This document shows, one piece after another, positions 23,535-32,780 of a DNA stretch of 64,000 bases. The translations under genes and the position numbers were made by a program. Origin of the DNA: Parvibaculaceae bacterium (GTDB lineage: Bacteria > Pseudomonadota > Alphaproteobacteria > Parvibaculales > Parvibaculaceae). The stretch covers positions 744,001 through 808,000 of the forward strand of contig JAHBYJ010000001.1 of the NCBI GenBank assembly GCA_019636015.1. The letters are read 5' to 3'. Numbering within the stretch: position 1 is the first letter of the stretch; the number at the start of each line of letters is the position of its first letter. The notes under the pieces were generated by a model. It saw only the letters and a program-made list of their open reading frames with translations. It did no database searches and was not told the origin of the DNA.

Positions 23535-24060
23535 GGGCTTTTTCTTCGATGGCGGCGTCTTCGATCAGATGCCTGTTGCGTTCGAGGAACTCGATGGAGG
23601 CGGCGAAGACGGCGTGCCCGTAGCGGCGGGCGAAATCCATGCCGGGTGTGTCTTCCTCATCGGCCTGTGAGAGGTCCTCCACCTTTCCCTTCATGGCGGC
23701 GAGCCGCTGATCGACCAGGCTGCGGACGCGGTCGCGCGGCAGCAGATGGGCAAAGAGAACGGTGAAGAGGAATTCGGAGCGGAACTTGTCCGGGGCGAGC
23801 TGCTGTCCGAGGGCATCGCCAAGCTGGCGGCGCCCCTTTTCGGTGAGGGAATAGATCTTCTTGTCGGGACGCCCTTCCTGCTGCTCGGTCCTGCAGGTCA
23901 CGAGGCCCTCATCGGTCAGCCGCGTCAGCGCCGGATAGATCGACCCATAGCTCGCGTCGAGGAAATGGCTGAACGGGCCATCCTCGAACATCTTGTTGAT
24001 CTCGTAGCCCGTGGCGTCGCCGAAGGCGAGGGCGCCGAGGCAGAGGGTCGTGACATGCAT
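23527..24060 (-). CDS. PadR family transcriptional regulator
   Basis: A 177-residue PadR protein with an N-terminal winged helix (TTLCLGALAFGDATGYEINKMF, YGSIYPALTRLTDEGLV, KKIYSLTEKGRRQL) and a C-terminal helical dimerisation region. PadR proteins are usually repressors relieved by phenolics or drugs, and genes for them often precede efflux pumps. Here padR is the first gene of the padR-adaptor-permease operon, so it very likely autoregulates and controls the pump. A palindrome at 24114-24123 lies 54 bases before its ATG at 24060. Confidence 0.9.
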   Translation of the reverse strand: MHVTTLCLGALAFGDATGYEINKMFEDGPFSHFLDASYGSIYPALTRLTDEGLVTCRTEQQEGRPDKKIYSLTEKGRRQLGDALGQQLAPDKFRSEFLFTVLFAHLLPRDRVRSLVDQRLAAMKGKVEDLSQADEEDTPGMDFARRYGHAVFAASIEFLERNRHLIEDAAIEEKAHA

Positions 24061-24113
24061 ATCCAGGAAATCCCCGCGTCAAACCGATCTACGGCCCGCT
24101 GCCTGTATCGGAT

Positions 24114-24123
24114 CGATATATCG
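24114..24123. promoter_or_regulatory. Palindrome upstream of padR, candidate operator
   Basis: CGATATATCG is a perfect 10-bp palindrome in an AT-rich island (24106-24135) that also repeats TATAT twelve bases further on. It is upstream of padR and is the most obvious operator candidate in the 181-base gap. Binding by PadR is inference. Confidence 0.4.
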
Positions 24124-24241
24124 GCGCTATATATGAGGAGGGTTCCGGAAATCCAAGACCGGTGAGGCAAATTTACCGCCAAAAACCGGGAATTTTGTGC
24201 GGTGCGGCAAGAAAGTAACGCTGAGGGGCCTCGGGCCGGAT

Positions 24242-26107
24242 TCAGCTCCCGGCCATGGCGGCGAGGAGCAGCCGCCGGTAGAGCCGGTCCGTGAGGCTCC
24301 GGGGCCTTGCGAGCCCCATCCGTTCGAGCCCGGCCTGCGCCGCCTCATCCGCCTTGCCGCCCCTAAGCATCAGCCGGGCAAGCTCCCCCTTGGTGGCGTT
24401 GCGGAGCTTGCCGAGCGCCGGCATGAGCGCCTGCTCGACTTCCGTGAAATCGCTGTCGAAGGGGAAAAGCGGCAGCTTGTCCCGGCGCCGGGCCTCCCCC
24501 AGCGCCTCTTCCAGACGGCCGGGCGTATTGGTCCGGTGCCGTTCCGGAATCCTGTAGTCGCGCGCAATCTTGCCGGCCTGTTTCGCGCGGTCGAGCAGTT
24601 CCTCCTGAAAGCGGGAATCGGCAACGGAGAGCATGGCCGCCGCCACCTCGCCGTCTGGCTTGCCGCGCAGATCGGCCACGCCATACTCCGTCACCACCAT
24701 GTCGCGCAAATGCCGCGGAATGGTCGTATGCCCGTAATTCCAGAGCACGTTGGATAGCGTCTTGCCATCCTTGCTGCGTGTGGCACGGAGCGCGATCACC
24801 GAGCGGGCGCCTTCAAGCGCGAAGGCCTGGGCGACGAAGTTGTACTGCCCGCCGACGCCGCTCACCACGCGCCCGTCTTCGAGCCCATCCGATATGGCGG
24901 CACCTGTGAGCGTCGCCATCATGGCGGTGTTGATGAAACGGGCCTTCTTTCGCGCAGCGCGCTTTCGCTCTTCCTCGCCCAGAAGCTCGTTGACGAAACT
25001 CACCGGCACCATGGCGATCTTCGCCCGCATCTGCGGGCTCATCGCGCGGAGCTTGGCGTAGAAGGCGCGCGAGCCAAGAAAGAAGCCGCCATGAACGAGC
25101 GCGCCATCCGCCTCGCGCTTCACCACGCCGGCCTCGATGAGGTCGATGAAACATTCGACCAGCATCTCGCTCGCGCCGTAAAGCCCTTCATCGAAGGGTT
25201 CGCACTCGCCGCCCTCGGCCGAGAGCCTGTCGCGGAGTGCCTTGAAACTCTCGTTCTCAAGGTGCCGCAGCCGCAGCGCATGGCCGATCGCGTCGCCGAT
25301 GGAGCCGATGCCGATCTGCAATGTCCCGCCGTCGGGAATGAGGCCCGCGATACGAAGACCGATCGCATGGTCGGCAAGCGTCACCGGCTCGCGCGGCGGC
25401 GCGAAGAGCGGGAAATGGAGCGAAGGATTGTCGAGCAGGAAGTCGAATGTCTCTGCCGTCACTTCGGCATCGCCGCCCATATAGGGCAGGTTGGCGTTGG
25501 TCTCGCCGACGGAGATGAACGCCGCCCGGCCTTCGCGCCGCGCCTGCAGGAGATCGGGGGTGATATCGGGATTGCTGCTCAGGCTGAAGGTCTCGCCCGT
25601 CTCCGAAGGTGCGACGAGCTGCGCCACCACATTGACGCCGGATTGCAGGATGTATTGCAGCGCATGGGTGTAGTTTGCGGAAATATAGGCCTGTTGCTGC
25701 CGCGGCGAGCCGAGCCACTTGCCGGCCTGCAGGAAGAATTCATTGACCTCGATATTGGCAGGCAGACGGCCCGAATGAAGATCGCGCGCATAGGCAAGTT
25801 CGGGATAGCCGGTGAAGAGCCTCTCGAGCACGGGACCCATGAAGCGGCCTTCGAGGCCGCCGCCAGCGCGCGGCACTTCAAGCGTCAGCGCGGTGAATAT
25901 GCGAAGTGAAATGGAAGGATCTGCCGCCGCGCGCGCCACCAGCGCATTGACGAAATGATTGGGCTTGCCGAGGCCGAGCGGCAGCGCCAGAACGATTTTC
26001 TTGCCTGTGCGTGCGATGACGGCATCGGCAAGGGCTGCGGCATCCTGAAATTTCTCCGGGCGGGTGGGCACGCTCGAACCTGCATTTTCTTGTTGCGCCG
26101 GAGACAA
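24242..26107 (-). CDS. Acetyl-CoA hydrolase/CoA-transferase family protein
   Basis: A 621-residue member of the family that includes 4-hydroxybutyrate CoA-transferase and acetyl-CoA hydrolase. Supporting segments are GLGKPNHFVNAL near the start, LQIGIGSIGDAIGHAL, GLYGASEMLVECFIDLIEAG (the SEM Glu is the likely CoA-ester-forming residue), GVGGQYNFVAQAF and VVTEYGVADLRGK. It is longer than typical 430-550-residue members, with an additional helical C-terminus. The start is uncertain: TTG at 26107 opens the frame without a clear ribosome-binding site. It follows fadE by about 27 bases, suggesting a joint role in acyl-CoA metabolism. Confidence 0.85.
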   Translation of the reverse strand: MSPAQQENAGSSVPTRPEKFQDAAALADAVIARTGKKIVLALPLGLGKPNHFVNALVARAAADPSISLRIFTALTLEVPRAGGGLEGRFMGPVLERLFTGYPELAYARDLHSGRLPANIEVNEFFLQAGKWLGSPRQQQAYISANYTHALQYILQSGVNVVAQLVAPSETGETFSLSSNPDITPDLLQARREGRAAFISVGETNANLPYMGGDAEVTAETFDFLLDNPSLHFPLFAPPREPVTLADHAIGLRIAGLIPDGGTLQIGIGSIGDAIGHALRLRHLENESFKALRDRLSAEGGECEPFDEGLYGASEMLVECFIDLIEAGVVKREADGALVHGGFFLGSRAFYAKLRAMSPQMRAKIAMVPVSFVNELLGEEERKRAARKKARFINTAMMATLTGAAISDGLEDGRVVSGVGGQYNFVAQAFALEGARSVIALRATRSKDGKTLSNVLWNYGHTTIPRHLRDMVVTEYGVADLRGKPDGEVAAAMLSVADSRFQEELLDRAKQAGKIARDYRIPERHRTNTPGRLEEALGEARRRDKLPLFPFDSDFTEVEQALMPALGKLRNATKGELARLMLRGGKADEAAQAGLERMGLARPRSLTDRLYRRLLLAAMAGS

Positions 26108-26134
26108 GCATAGCAGCTTGCGCGCCGCGCCGCC

Positions 26135-28396
26135 TCAATCCCCCGTGGCGCGCGCCAGATGAGGAGGGTCTTGCTTCTCCGCCGGGTGCAGCGCGAGATC
26201 CTCCGGCGCAAAATCGTCCACGGCGACGACGCGCGCCAGGGCCTTGCGATATCTGGTAATGAGCTCGCCATCCTCGGCGCCGATCACGCCGCTTGCGGCT
26301 GCCACTTCCGTTTCGGCGGTACCGGCCTTCCGCATCTTGTCGCGCGCGGCTTGCGTCAGTATTGCGAGCGAGAAGGCCTCTTCGAGATGGGCGATGGCAT
26401 CGCCCGTCATGCCGAGATGGAGGCCGGATGTCAGGCGGTCGCGCGTGGCGGACGGCGCGAGCAGCAGCTCCGCGCATTCGATGGCGAGCCTGTCTTTCGG
26501 GCCGCGCACCGCCGCCCCGAAGGGCTGGATGACAAGCCGCGCAAGCCAGGCGGCAGGCCGGTTCGGCAGATTGGCGAAAACCTCGCCGAACAGACGGTCG
26601 ATGCGCCCAAGCCCGTCCGCCATGCAGTAGGCGAGAAGCGGCAGGTCTTCCTTCTGGCGGCCCTCGTCCTCGAAGCGCTTCAGCGCTGCGGAGAGGAGAT
26701 AGAGTTCCGACAATATGTCGCCGAGCCGCGCCGACAGCATTTCCTTCCGCTTCAGAGCGCCGCCCAGCGTGAGAAGTGCGAGATCGGCGGTGAGCGCGAA
26801 GCCCGCCGCCCTGCGCGAAAGCTGGCGGTAGTAGCGCGTCGCCTTGCCGGCCCGCGGCGCCGGCGCGAACAATCCGCCCGTCCAGTTGCGGAAGAAAGCG
26901 CGGCCAAGCGTGCGGAAGCCATGGCCGACATGACGCCAGAAAGCCTCGTCGAACTTGTCGAGCGCGACCTCCCGGTCTTCTTCCTCCAGCGCCTGCATCT
27001 CCTCGAGAAGATGCGGATGGCTGCGAATGGCGCCCTGGCCGAAAATGATGAGATTGCGCGTGAGGATGTTCGCGCCTTCGACCGTGATGCCGACGGGCAC
27101 CGCGCGATAGAGATTGCCGAGATAGTTCGACGGTCCGTCGATCACGCCCTTGCCGGCATGGATATCCATCGCATCGTTCACGGCCTCGCGCATGCGGTCC
27201 GTCGCATGGGCCTTCATGATTGCAGAAATGACCGCAAGCTTCCGTCCGCCATCGAGCCCGGCGCAGGTGAGCCGCCGCCCCGCATCGAGCAGATAGGCCG
27301 TGCCAGCAATATGGGCGAGCCGCTCCTGCACGCCTTCGAACTTGCCGACCGGCAGGCCGAACTGCTCGCGCACGCGCGCATAGGCGCCACTCGTCCGCGC
27401 GGCGAATGCCGCCGCGGCGGCGGAAAGCGACGGCAATGAAATGCCCCGCCCCGCGGCAAGCGCGCTCATCAGCATCTTCCAGCCATGGCCCGCCTGCTCC
27501 TGTCCGCCGATGATGTGATCGAGCGGGATGAAGACGTCGCGCCCCTGAATGGGCCCGTTCTGGAACATCTGGAAGGAGGGAAGATGCCGCCGCCCGATGG
27601 TGACGCCCGGCAGATCGGCGGGCACAAGCGCGACGGTGATGCCGTAATTCTTCGGCTCGCCGATGAGCCCGTCGGGGTCCGACAATTTGAAGGCAAGGCC
27701 GAGAACCGTGGCGACCGGCGCGAGCGTGATATAGCGCTTGGAGAAGTTGAGGCGGATGCCGAGTACTTCCTCGCCCTGCCATGCGCCCCGGCAGATGACG
27801 CCGCTATCCGTCATAGAGGCGGCGTCCGATCCCGCTTCCGGGCTCGTCAGGCCGAAGCACGGGACATCCTCCCCCCGCGCAAGCCTTGGCAGCCAATGAT
27901 CGCGCTGCGCCTCCGTGCCGAATTGCAGCAGCAATTCGCCGGGCCCGAGCGAGTTCGGCACCATGACGGTGACGGCCGCCGTTGCCGAGCGGCTGGAAAT
28001 CTTGCGAATGATCTCGGAATGCGCGAAGGCGGAAAACTCGAGCCCGCCATAGGCCTTGGGAATGATCATGCCGAAAAAGCGGTGCTGGCGGAGGAAGGCC
28101 CAGACCTCTTCCGGCAGGTCGCCATCCTCCCAGGTGATCTTCCAGTCGTCGAGCATGCCGCACAGCTCTTCGACCGGGCCATCCATGAAGGCCTGCTCTT
28201 CGGCGCAGAGCTGCGGGCGCGGCGTATCGAGGAGCTTCCGCCAGTCGGGATTGCCGGAGAAAAGCTCGGCTTCGAGCCAGACATCGCCGGCCTCCAGCGC
28301 CTCGCGCTCCGTTTCCGACATGCCGGGCAGCGCCTTTTGCGCCCAGGCAAGGATCGGCCTTGTAAGCCGGTTTTTCCGCGTTTCCTTCCAGTTCAT
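26135..28396 (-). CDS. fadE: Acyl-CoA dehydrogenase, FadE type
   Basis: FAD enzyme for the first step of beta-oxidation. The N-terminal leader precedes the dehydrogenase core, with FFGMIIPKAYGGLEFSAFAH, LTSPEAGSDAASMTDSG (FAD/substrate contact) and ITVEGANILTRNLIIFGQGA, whose Glu is the likely catalytic base. The C-terminal third matches the DUF1974 region unique to FadE. 753 residues versus 814 in E. coli FadE, which has a longer membrane-linked N-terminus. The ATG at 28396 is chosen over a TTG six bases upstream; neither has a strong ribosome-binding site. Lies between an RND pump gene and the CoA-transferase gene on the same strand. Confidence 0.92.
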   Translation of the reverse strand: MNWKETRKNRLTRPILAWAQKALPGMSETEREALEAGDVWLEAELFSGNPDWRKLLDTPRPQLCAEEQAFMDGPVEELCGMLDDWKITWEDGDLPEEVWAFLRQHRFFGMIIPKAYGGLEFSAFAHSEIIRKISSRSATAAVTVMVPNSLGPGELLLQFGTEAQRDHWLPRLARGEDVPCFGLTSPEAGSDAASMTDSGVICRGAWQGEEVLGIRLNFSKRYITLAPVATVLGLAFKLSDPDGLIGEPKNYGITVALVPADLPGVTIGRRHLPSFQMFQNGPIQGRDVFIPLDHIIGGQEQAGHGWKMLMSALAAGRGISLPSLSAAAAAFAARTSGAYARVREQFGLPVGKFEGVQERLAHIAGTAYLLDAGRRLTCAGLDGGRKLAVISAIMKAHATDRMREAVNDAMDIHAGKGVIDGPSNYLGNLYRAVPVGITVEGANILTRNLIIFGQGAIRSHPHLLEEMQALEEEDREVALDKFDEAFWRHVGHGFRTLGRAFFRNWTGGLFAPAPRAGKATRYYRQLSRRAAGFALTADLALLTLGGALKRKEMLSARLGDILSELYLLSAALKRFEDEGRQKEDLPLLAYCMADGLGRIDRLFGEVFANLPNRPAAWLARLVIQPFGAAVRGPKDRLAIECAELLLAPSATRDRLTSGLHLGMTGDAIAHLEEAFSLAILTQAARDKMRKAGTAETEVAAASGVIGAEDGELITRYRKALARVVAVDDFAPEDLALHPAEKQDPPHLARATGD

Positions 28397-28453
28397 GGGC
28401 AATGAACTTGGTCGCGGGAACCGGAAGTCAAGGAACCGGGGTAAGGATCGGCG

Positions 28454-31400
28454 CTATTCGGCGCCCTCCATGGGCCTTGGCCTGAGCGGCCGGTCGACCT
28501 GCTCCATTTCCTCTTCGAGACGCCGCTTCGTGTCGCCGGGCGAGCCCGTGCCCCGGGCAAAGGCCTGATAGGCGACCGGCACCACGAAAAGCGTGAAAGC
28601 CGTGGTCGCAATGATGCCGGAAAAGATCACGACGCCGATGGCCGAGCGCGTCTCGGCGCCAGCGCCGAAGGAGAGGATGAGGGGAATGGCGCCTGCCGCC
28701 GTGGTGATCGCCGTCATCAGAATGGGGCGCAGGCGAATGCCGGCTGCTTCCACCAGCGCCTCGCGGAAATCCTTGCCCTCATCGCGCAACTGATTGGCGA
28801 ATTCGACGATCAGGATGCCGTTCTTCGCGGCAAGCCCCACCAGCATGATGAGCCCGATCTGCGTGTAGAGATTGATCGTGCCGCCCGAAATCCATATGCC
28901 GAAAAGCCCCCCCGTCACCGCCAGAGGAACCGTGGTGATGATGATGAAGGGATGAACGAAACTTTCGAACTGAGCCGCGAGCACGAGGAAGACCACGATA
29001 ATGCCGAGCACGAAGACGAAGGCGAGTGCGCCGCCCGCCTCCTTGAAGTTCATCGACTGGCCCTTGTAGTCGATGGTCACGCCCTGTGGCAGCCGCTCCC
29101 GGGCAAGTTCCTCGAGATAGTCGAGCGCCTCGCCAAGCGTGTAGCCGTCCGCCAGATCGGCCTCGATGGTGATGGCCCTCACCCGGTTATAGCGGTTGAG
29201 GGTGGCTGGACCTGCGGATTCCGAAATGCTGACGAGATTGGCGACCGGGATGAGCTCGCCCGAGCGGTCCGAGCGCACGAAGAGATTGCTCATGTCGCTC
29301 GGCGTGCGCTGCTCCGAACGCTCGCCTTCCAGGATCACGTCATATTCCTCGCCATCCTCGACATAGCGGGTGACGAGGCGCGATCCGAAAATCGTTTCGA
29401 GGGTGCGGCCGACATTGCCCACCGTTACTCCGAGATCGCCCGCGCTGTTGCGGTCGATCTCCACCCGGAGCTGCGGCTTCGTCTCCTTGTAATCGTGATC
29501 GATATTGATGAGCCCCGGATTGTCCTCCTCGATGGCGGCAAGAAGAATATCGCGCCACTCACGCAGCTGCTCGAATGTGCCCCCGCCGATGACGAACTGC
29601 ACGGGCTTCGACGTGCCGCCGCCGAAACCGGAACGCATGACGGGGGAAATCGTCACGCCGGGCAGGTCGCTCGTGACCTCGCGGATCTCCGCCATGATGT
29701 CCCAGGCCGAGCGGCGCACCGCCCAGTCATGCAGCACCACCACGGCGATGCCGTCATTGAAGCTCGCCGTATTGCCGAAGGCGCGCGGTGCGCGCACGAG
29801 CAGTCGGCTGATCTCGCCGCGCTCGACAAGCGGCATCAGCCGGGTTTCGATTTCGGTCATGTAGGCGGCGGTATAGTCGTAGGAGGCGCCTTCGGGCGCA
29901 TTCACCATCACGAAGAAGGTGCCCCGGTCCTCGCGCGGCGCATATTCGGACGGCGTCAGCGCGAAAAGCCCGAAAGCCACAACGATCATGGCGCCGAATA
30001 CGCCGAAGACCGGCAGCGGGCGGGCCAGCGTTCTTTCCAGAAGCGCCGAGTAGTTCTCGCGGAGGCGGTTGAATTGCCGGTCGACCGCAACGGTGAAGCG
30101 GGTGGGGCCCGTCGCCGGCTTCAGGACTTTCGATGAAAGCATCGGCGAGAGGCTCAGCGCGACGAAGCTCGAAAAGCCGACGGCGGCCGCCATGGTGATC
30201 GCGAATTCGGAGAAGAGCCGGCCGACAGCGCCCTCGACAAAGGCGAGCGGCACGAAAACCACCATCAGCACGATGGTCGTGGCAATTACCGCAAAACCGA
30301 CCTGCCGCGTGCCGCGATAGGCGGCGACGAGCGGCGTTTCCCCGGCTTCCATGCGCCGATAGATATTTTCGAGAACGACGATCGTGTCGTCCACCACAAG
30401 GCCGATCGCGAGCACCAGCGCGAGAAGCGTCAGCAGATTGACGGAAAATCCCGCCATGTAGAGAACGAGGAAAGTCGCAATGAGCGAAACCGGCACCGTG
30501 ACGGCAGGCACCAGCGTCGCTCTCATGCTGCCGAGAAAGACGAAGATCGTCAGCACGACGAGAACGATGGCAATGCCGAGCGTCTTGTAGACTTCGTTGA
30601 TCGCGCCTTCCACGAAGACGCTGCTGTCATAGCTCTGCTGGAATTTCATGCCGTCCGGCAGCGTCGGCGCGATGCGCGCGGCCTCCGCCTTGGCGCCGTT
30701 CGCGACGGTCAGCGTATTCGCGGTCGACTGCTTGATGATGCCGATACCGACCATCTGCACCTGATTGCCGCGGAAGAAGGTGCGGTCCTCCGCCGCCTCG
30801 CGCTCGACGCGAGCCACGTCGCCGAGCCGCACCAGATAGCCGTCATCGCCTTGCCGCAGCACAAGCTGGCGGAAATCCGCAGGCGTGCGGTAGCTGCGTT
30901 CGATGCGTGCGGTGAACTGCCGTTGCGTCGATTCGATGCTGCCGGCGGGAAGCTCGACATTCTCCGCAAGGAGCGCCTGTTCCACATCGCCCACGGTCAG
31001 CTGCCGGGCGGCGAGCGCCGAGCGGTCGAGCCAGACACGCATGGCATAATGCCGCGCACCGGAGAGCCGGACGCGCGCGACGCCGTCCAGCGTCGAGAAA
31101 CGGTCGACGAGGTGGCGCTCCGCGTAATCCGTCAGCTCCAGCACATTCATGTTGGGGCTTTCGAGATTGAGCCACATGATGACGTCGTCGCTCGAATCGA
31201 CTTTCTGAATATCCGGCGCGTCCGCCTCCTGAGGCAGATCGTCGAGAATCCCCGACACGCGATCGCGAATGTCGTTCGCCGCCGCGTCGATATCGCGGCC
31301 CGGCCTGAATTCGATGGTAATGCGCGAGCGCCCGTCCTGGCTCGCCGACTGGACATAGGAAATGCCCTCGACGCCCGCGATGCGCTCCTCGATCCGTTCG

Positions 31401-31591
31401 GTGATGCGCGTCTCGACGACGGCGGCCGCCGCGCCGCGATAATCCGTGGTGATCGAGACGATAGGCGGATCGATGTCGGGGTACTCGCGCAAGGGCAGCC
31501 GGTCGAAGGCGACCAGGCCGAAGGCGACGAGCAACAGGCTCAGAACGGCGGCAAAGACGGGTCGTGTGACGGAGACGTCCGAAAGCTTCAT
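28454..31591 (-). CDS. RND efflux transporter permease, AcrB/MexB-like
   Basis: A 1045-residue RND pump with the classical TM4 proton-relay pair in GLVVDDTIVVLENIYRRM, TM1 VFAAVLSLLLVAFGLVAF, porter-domain REYPDIDPPIVSITTDYRGA, and C-terminal TM helices ending before a cytoplasmic tail. It differs clearly from the other RND permease at 19.2 kb, which has VDG at TM4. It follows its adaptor gene by 11 bases. No outer-membrane factor gene is adjacent, so a shared TolC-type channel is inferred. fadE starts 57 bases downstream on the same strand. Confidence 0.94.
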   Translation of the reverse strand: MKLSDVSVTRPVFAAVLSLLLVAFGLVAFDRLPLREYPDIDPPIVSITTDYRGAAAAVVETRITERIEERIAGVEGISYVQSASQDGRSRITIEFRPGRDIDAAANDIRDRVSGILDDLPQEADAPDIQKVDSSDDVIMWLNLESPNMNVLELTDYAERHLVDRFSTLDGVARVRLSGARHYAMRVWLDRSALAARQLTVGDVEQALLAENVELPAGSIESTQRQFTARIERSYRTPADFRQLVLRQGDDGYLVRLGDVARVEREAAEDRTFFRGNQVQMVGIGIIKQSTANTLTVANGAKAEAARIAPTLPDGMKFQQSYDSSVFVEGAINEVYKTLGIAIVLVVLTIFVFLGSMRATLVPAVTVPVSLIATFLVLYMAGFSVNLLTLLALVLAIGLVVDDTIVVLENIYRRMEAGETPLVAAYRGTRQVGFAVIATTIVLMVVFVPLAFVEGAVGRLFSEFAITMAAAVGFSSFVALSLSPMLSSKVLKPATGPTRFTVAVDRQFNRLRENYSALLERTLARPLPVFGVFGAMIVVAFGLFALTPSEYAPREDRGTFFVMVNAPEGASYDYTAAYMTEIETRLMPLVERGEISRLLVRAPRAFGNTASFNDGIAVVVLHDWAVRRSAWDIMAEIREVTSDLPGVTISPVMRSGFGGGTSKPVQFVIGGGTFEQLREWRDILLAAIEEDNPGLINIDHDYKETKPQLRVEIDRNSAGDLGVTVGNVGRTLETIFGSRLVTRYVEDGEEYDVILEGERSEQRTPSDMSNLFVRSDRSGELIPVANLVSISESAGPATLNRYNRVRAITIEADLADGYTLGEALDYLEELARERLPQGVTIDYKGQSMNFKEAGGALAFVFVLGIIVVFLVLAAQFESFVHPFIIITTVPLAVTGGLFGIWISGGTINLYTQIGLIMLVGLAAKNGILIVEFANQLRDEGKDFREALVEAAGIRLRPILMTAITTAAGAIPLILSFGAGAETRSAIGVVIFSGIIATTAFTLFVVPVAYQAFARGTGSPGDTKRRLEEEMEQVDRPLRPRPMEGAE

Positions 31592-31602
31592 TGCCGTCTC
31601 CC

Positions 31603-32658
31603 TTACTGCACCACGACCGTGTCTTCCATCACGGCGCCGACGGCCTGACCGTGCTTCTGTTCCTCGATGATGTTGACGGGCTGCCCGTCGCGCAGCCGCA
31701 TGGTGCCATGGGTGACGACCATCTCGCCTTCATCGAGGCCTGAAAGGATTTCGACATCGCCCGGCCGCCGCGCGCCGGTCTTGACCTCGCGCCGCGCGGC
31801 CCTGCCGTCTTCCACCACGAAGACGAAATTGCTGACGCCGGAGGGCACCAGCGCCTCCTCCGGAATCACGACGGCCTGCCGCGGATTTTTCATGAGCTGC
31901 ACGGTGAGCAGAAGGCCCGGCCGGAGCGCATGATCGGGATTGCCGATCAGCGCGCGCGCGGTGATGGAGCGCGTTACGCGGTCCACCTGCGTCGAGACGC
32001 TGTGCACTTGTCCGCGAAATTCGCGGCCGGGAAGGGCCGTCGTCGTTGCAACGATTTCGAGACCCGGCGTGATGGTGGAGAGATAGGCGGCGGGAACGGT
32101 GAAGTCGAGCTTGATCGGGTCGAGATCGTCCAGCGTGGTGATGCGGTCGCCCGGCGTCACCAGCGTGCCGAGGCTGATCTGGCGCAGGCCGACAATGCCG
32201 CTGAAAGGCGCGCGGATTTCGCGGTCGGCAAGGCGCGCCGCCGCGGCATCGCGGTTCGCTTCCGCTTCGCGCAGCGCCGCAAGCCGCTCTTCGAGCTGCG
32301 CCGTCGCGGTGAACTGCCGCCGCTCGAGCTCGCGCGAACGCTCATAGGCGGTGCGCCGTTCGGCGAGCACAGCCTCCGCTGCGGCAAGTGCAGCGCGCTG
32401 TTCCTCGCGCCGCATCCCGACAAGCAATTGCCCTTCCTCGACTGTCTGGCCGTCCTCGAACTGGATCTCCGTCACCCGGTCGGCGACATTCGCCGTGATC
32501 ACCACGCTCTCATTCGAGAAACTCGTGCCCAGCGCCTCGATGCGGTCCACAAAACGGTCCGTGATCGCCCGGACGACGATCACGTTCTGCGCATTCTCGG
32601 CATGCGCGATGGCCGGGAACGCAATCAGGACGGCAAGAACGAACCGGTAGAGACGCAT
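31603..32658 (-). CDS. RND efflux periplasmic adaptor, second system
   Basis: A 351-residue membrane fusion protein partner of the adjacent AcrB-like pump. It has a cleavable-looking N-terminal signal (YRFVLAVLIAFPAIAHAEN, cut after AHA), first lipoyl half (FEDGQTVEEGQLLVGM), an alpha-hairpin rich in Glu/Arg/Ala, second lipoyl half (APFSGIVGLRQISLGTLVTPGD), and the MP domain. The ATG at 32658 is preferred over a start 54 bases upstream because it follows GGAG by seven bases and starts directly on the signal peptide. Signal-peptide adaptors with this layout belong to the MexH/AcrA superfamily. Confidence 0.92.
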   Translation of the reverse strand: MRLYRFVLAVLIAFPAIAHAENAQNVIVVRAITDRFVDRIEALGTSFSNESVVITANVADRVTEIQFEDGQTVEEGQLLVGMRREEQRAALAAAEAVLAERRTAYERSRELERRQFTATAQLEERLAALREAEANRDAAAARLADREIRAPFSGIVGLRQISLGTLVTPGDRITTLDDLDPIKLDFTVPAAYLSTITPGLEIVATTTALPGREFRGQVHSVSTQVDRVTRSITARALIGNPDHALRPGLLLTVQLMKNPRQAVVIPEEALVPSGVSNFVFVVEDGRAARREVKTGARRPGDVEILSGLDEGEMVVTHGTMRLRDGQPVNIIEEQKHGQAVGAVMEDTVVVQ

Positions 32659-32724
32659 GCGGACTCCAAGTGGGCCGGGGCTTCGGCGGGACGGCAGATA
32701 ATGCCGTGTCAATCCGTTGGAATT

Positions 32725-32740
32725 GTGACAATAGCGTCAC
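32725..32740. promoter_or_regulatory. Short dyad upstream of second RND operon
   Basis: GTGAC and GTCAC separated by six bases, about 67 bases before the adaptor start. It is the only clear dyad in the gap and could be an operator for an unlinked regulator. A 5-bp dyad can arise by chance. Confidence 0.25.
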
Positions 32741-32780
32741 TTTCGGTGCGGCGCGCTCAAATTCCGGTGAGGACAACCGC

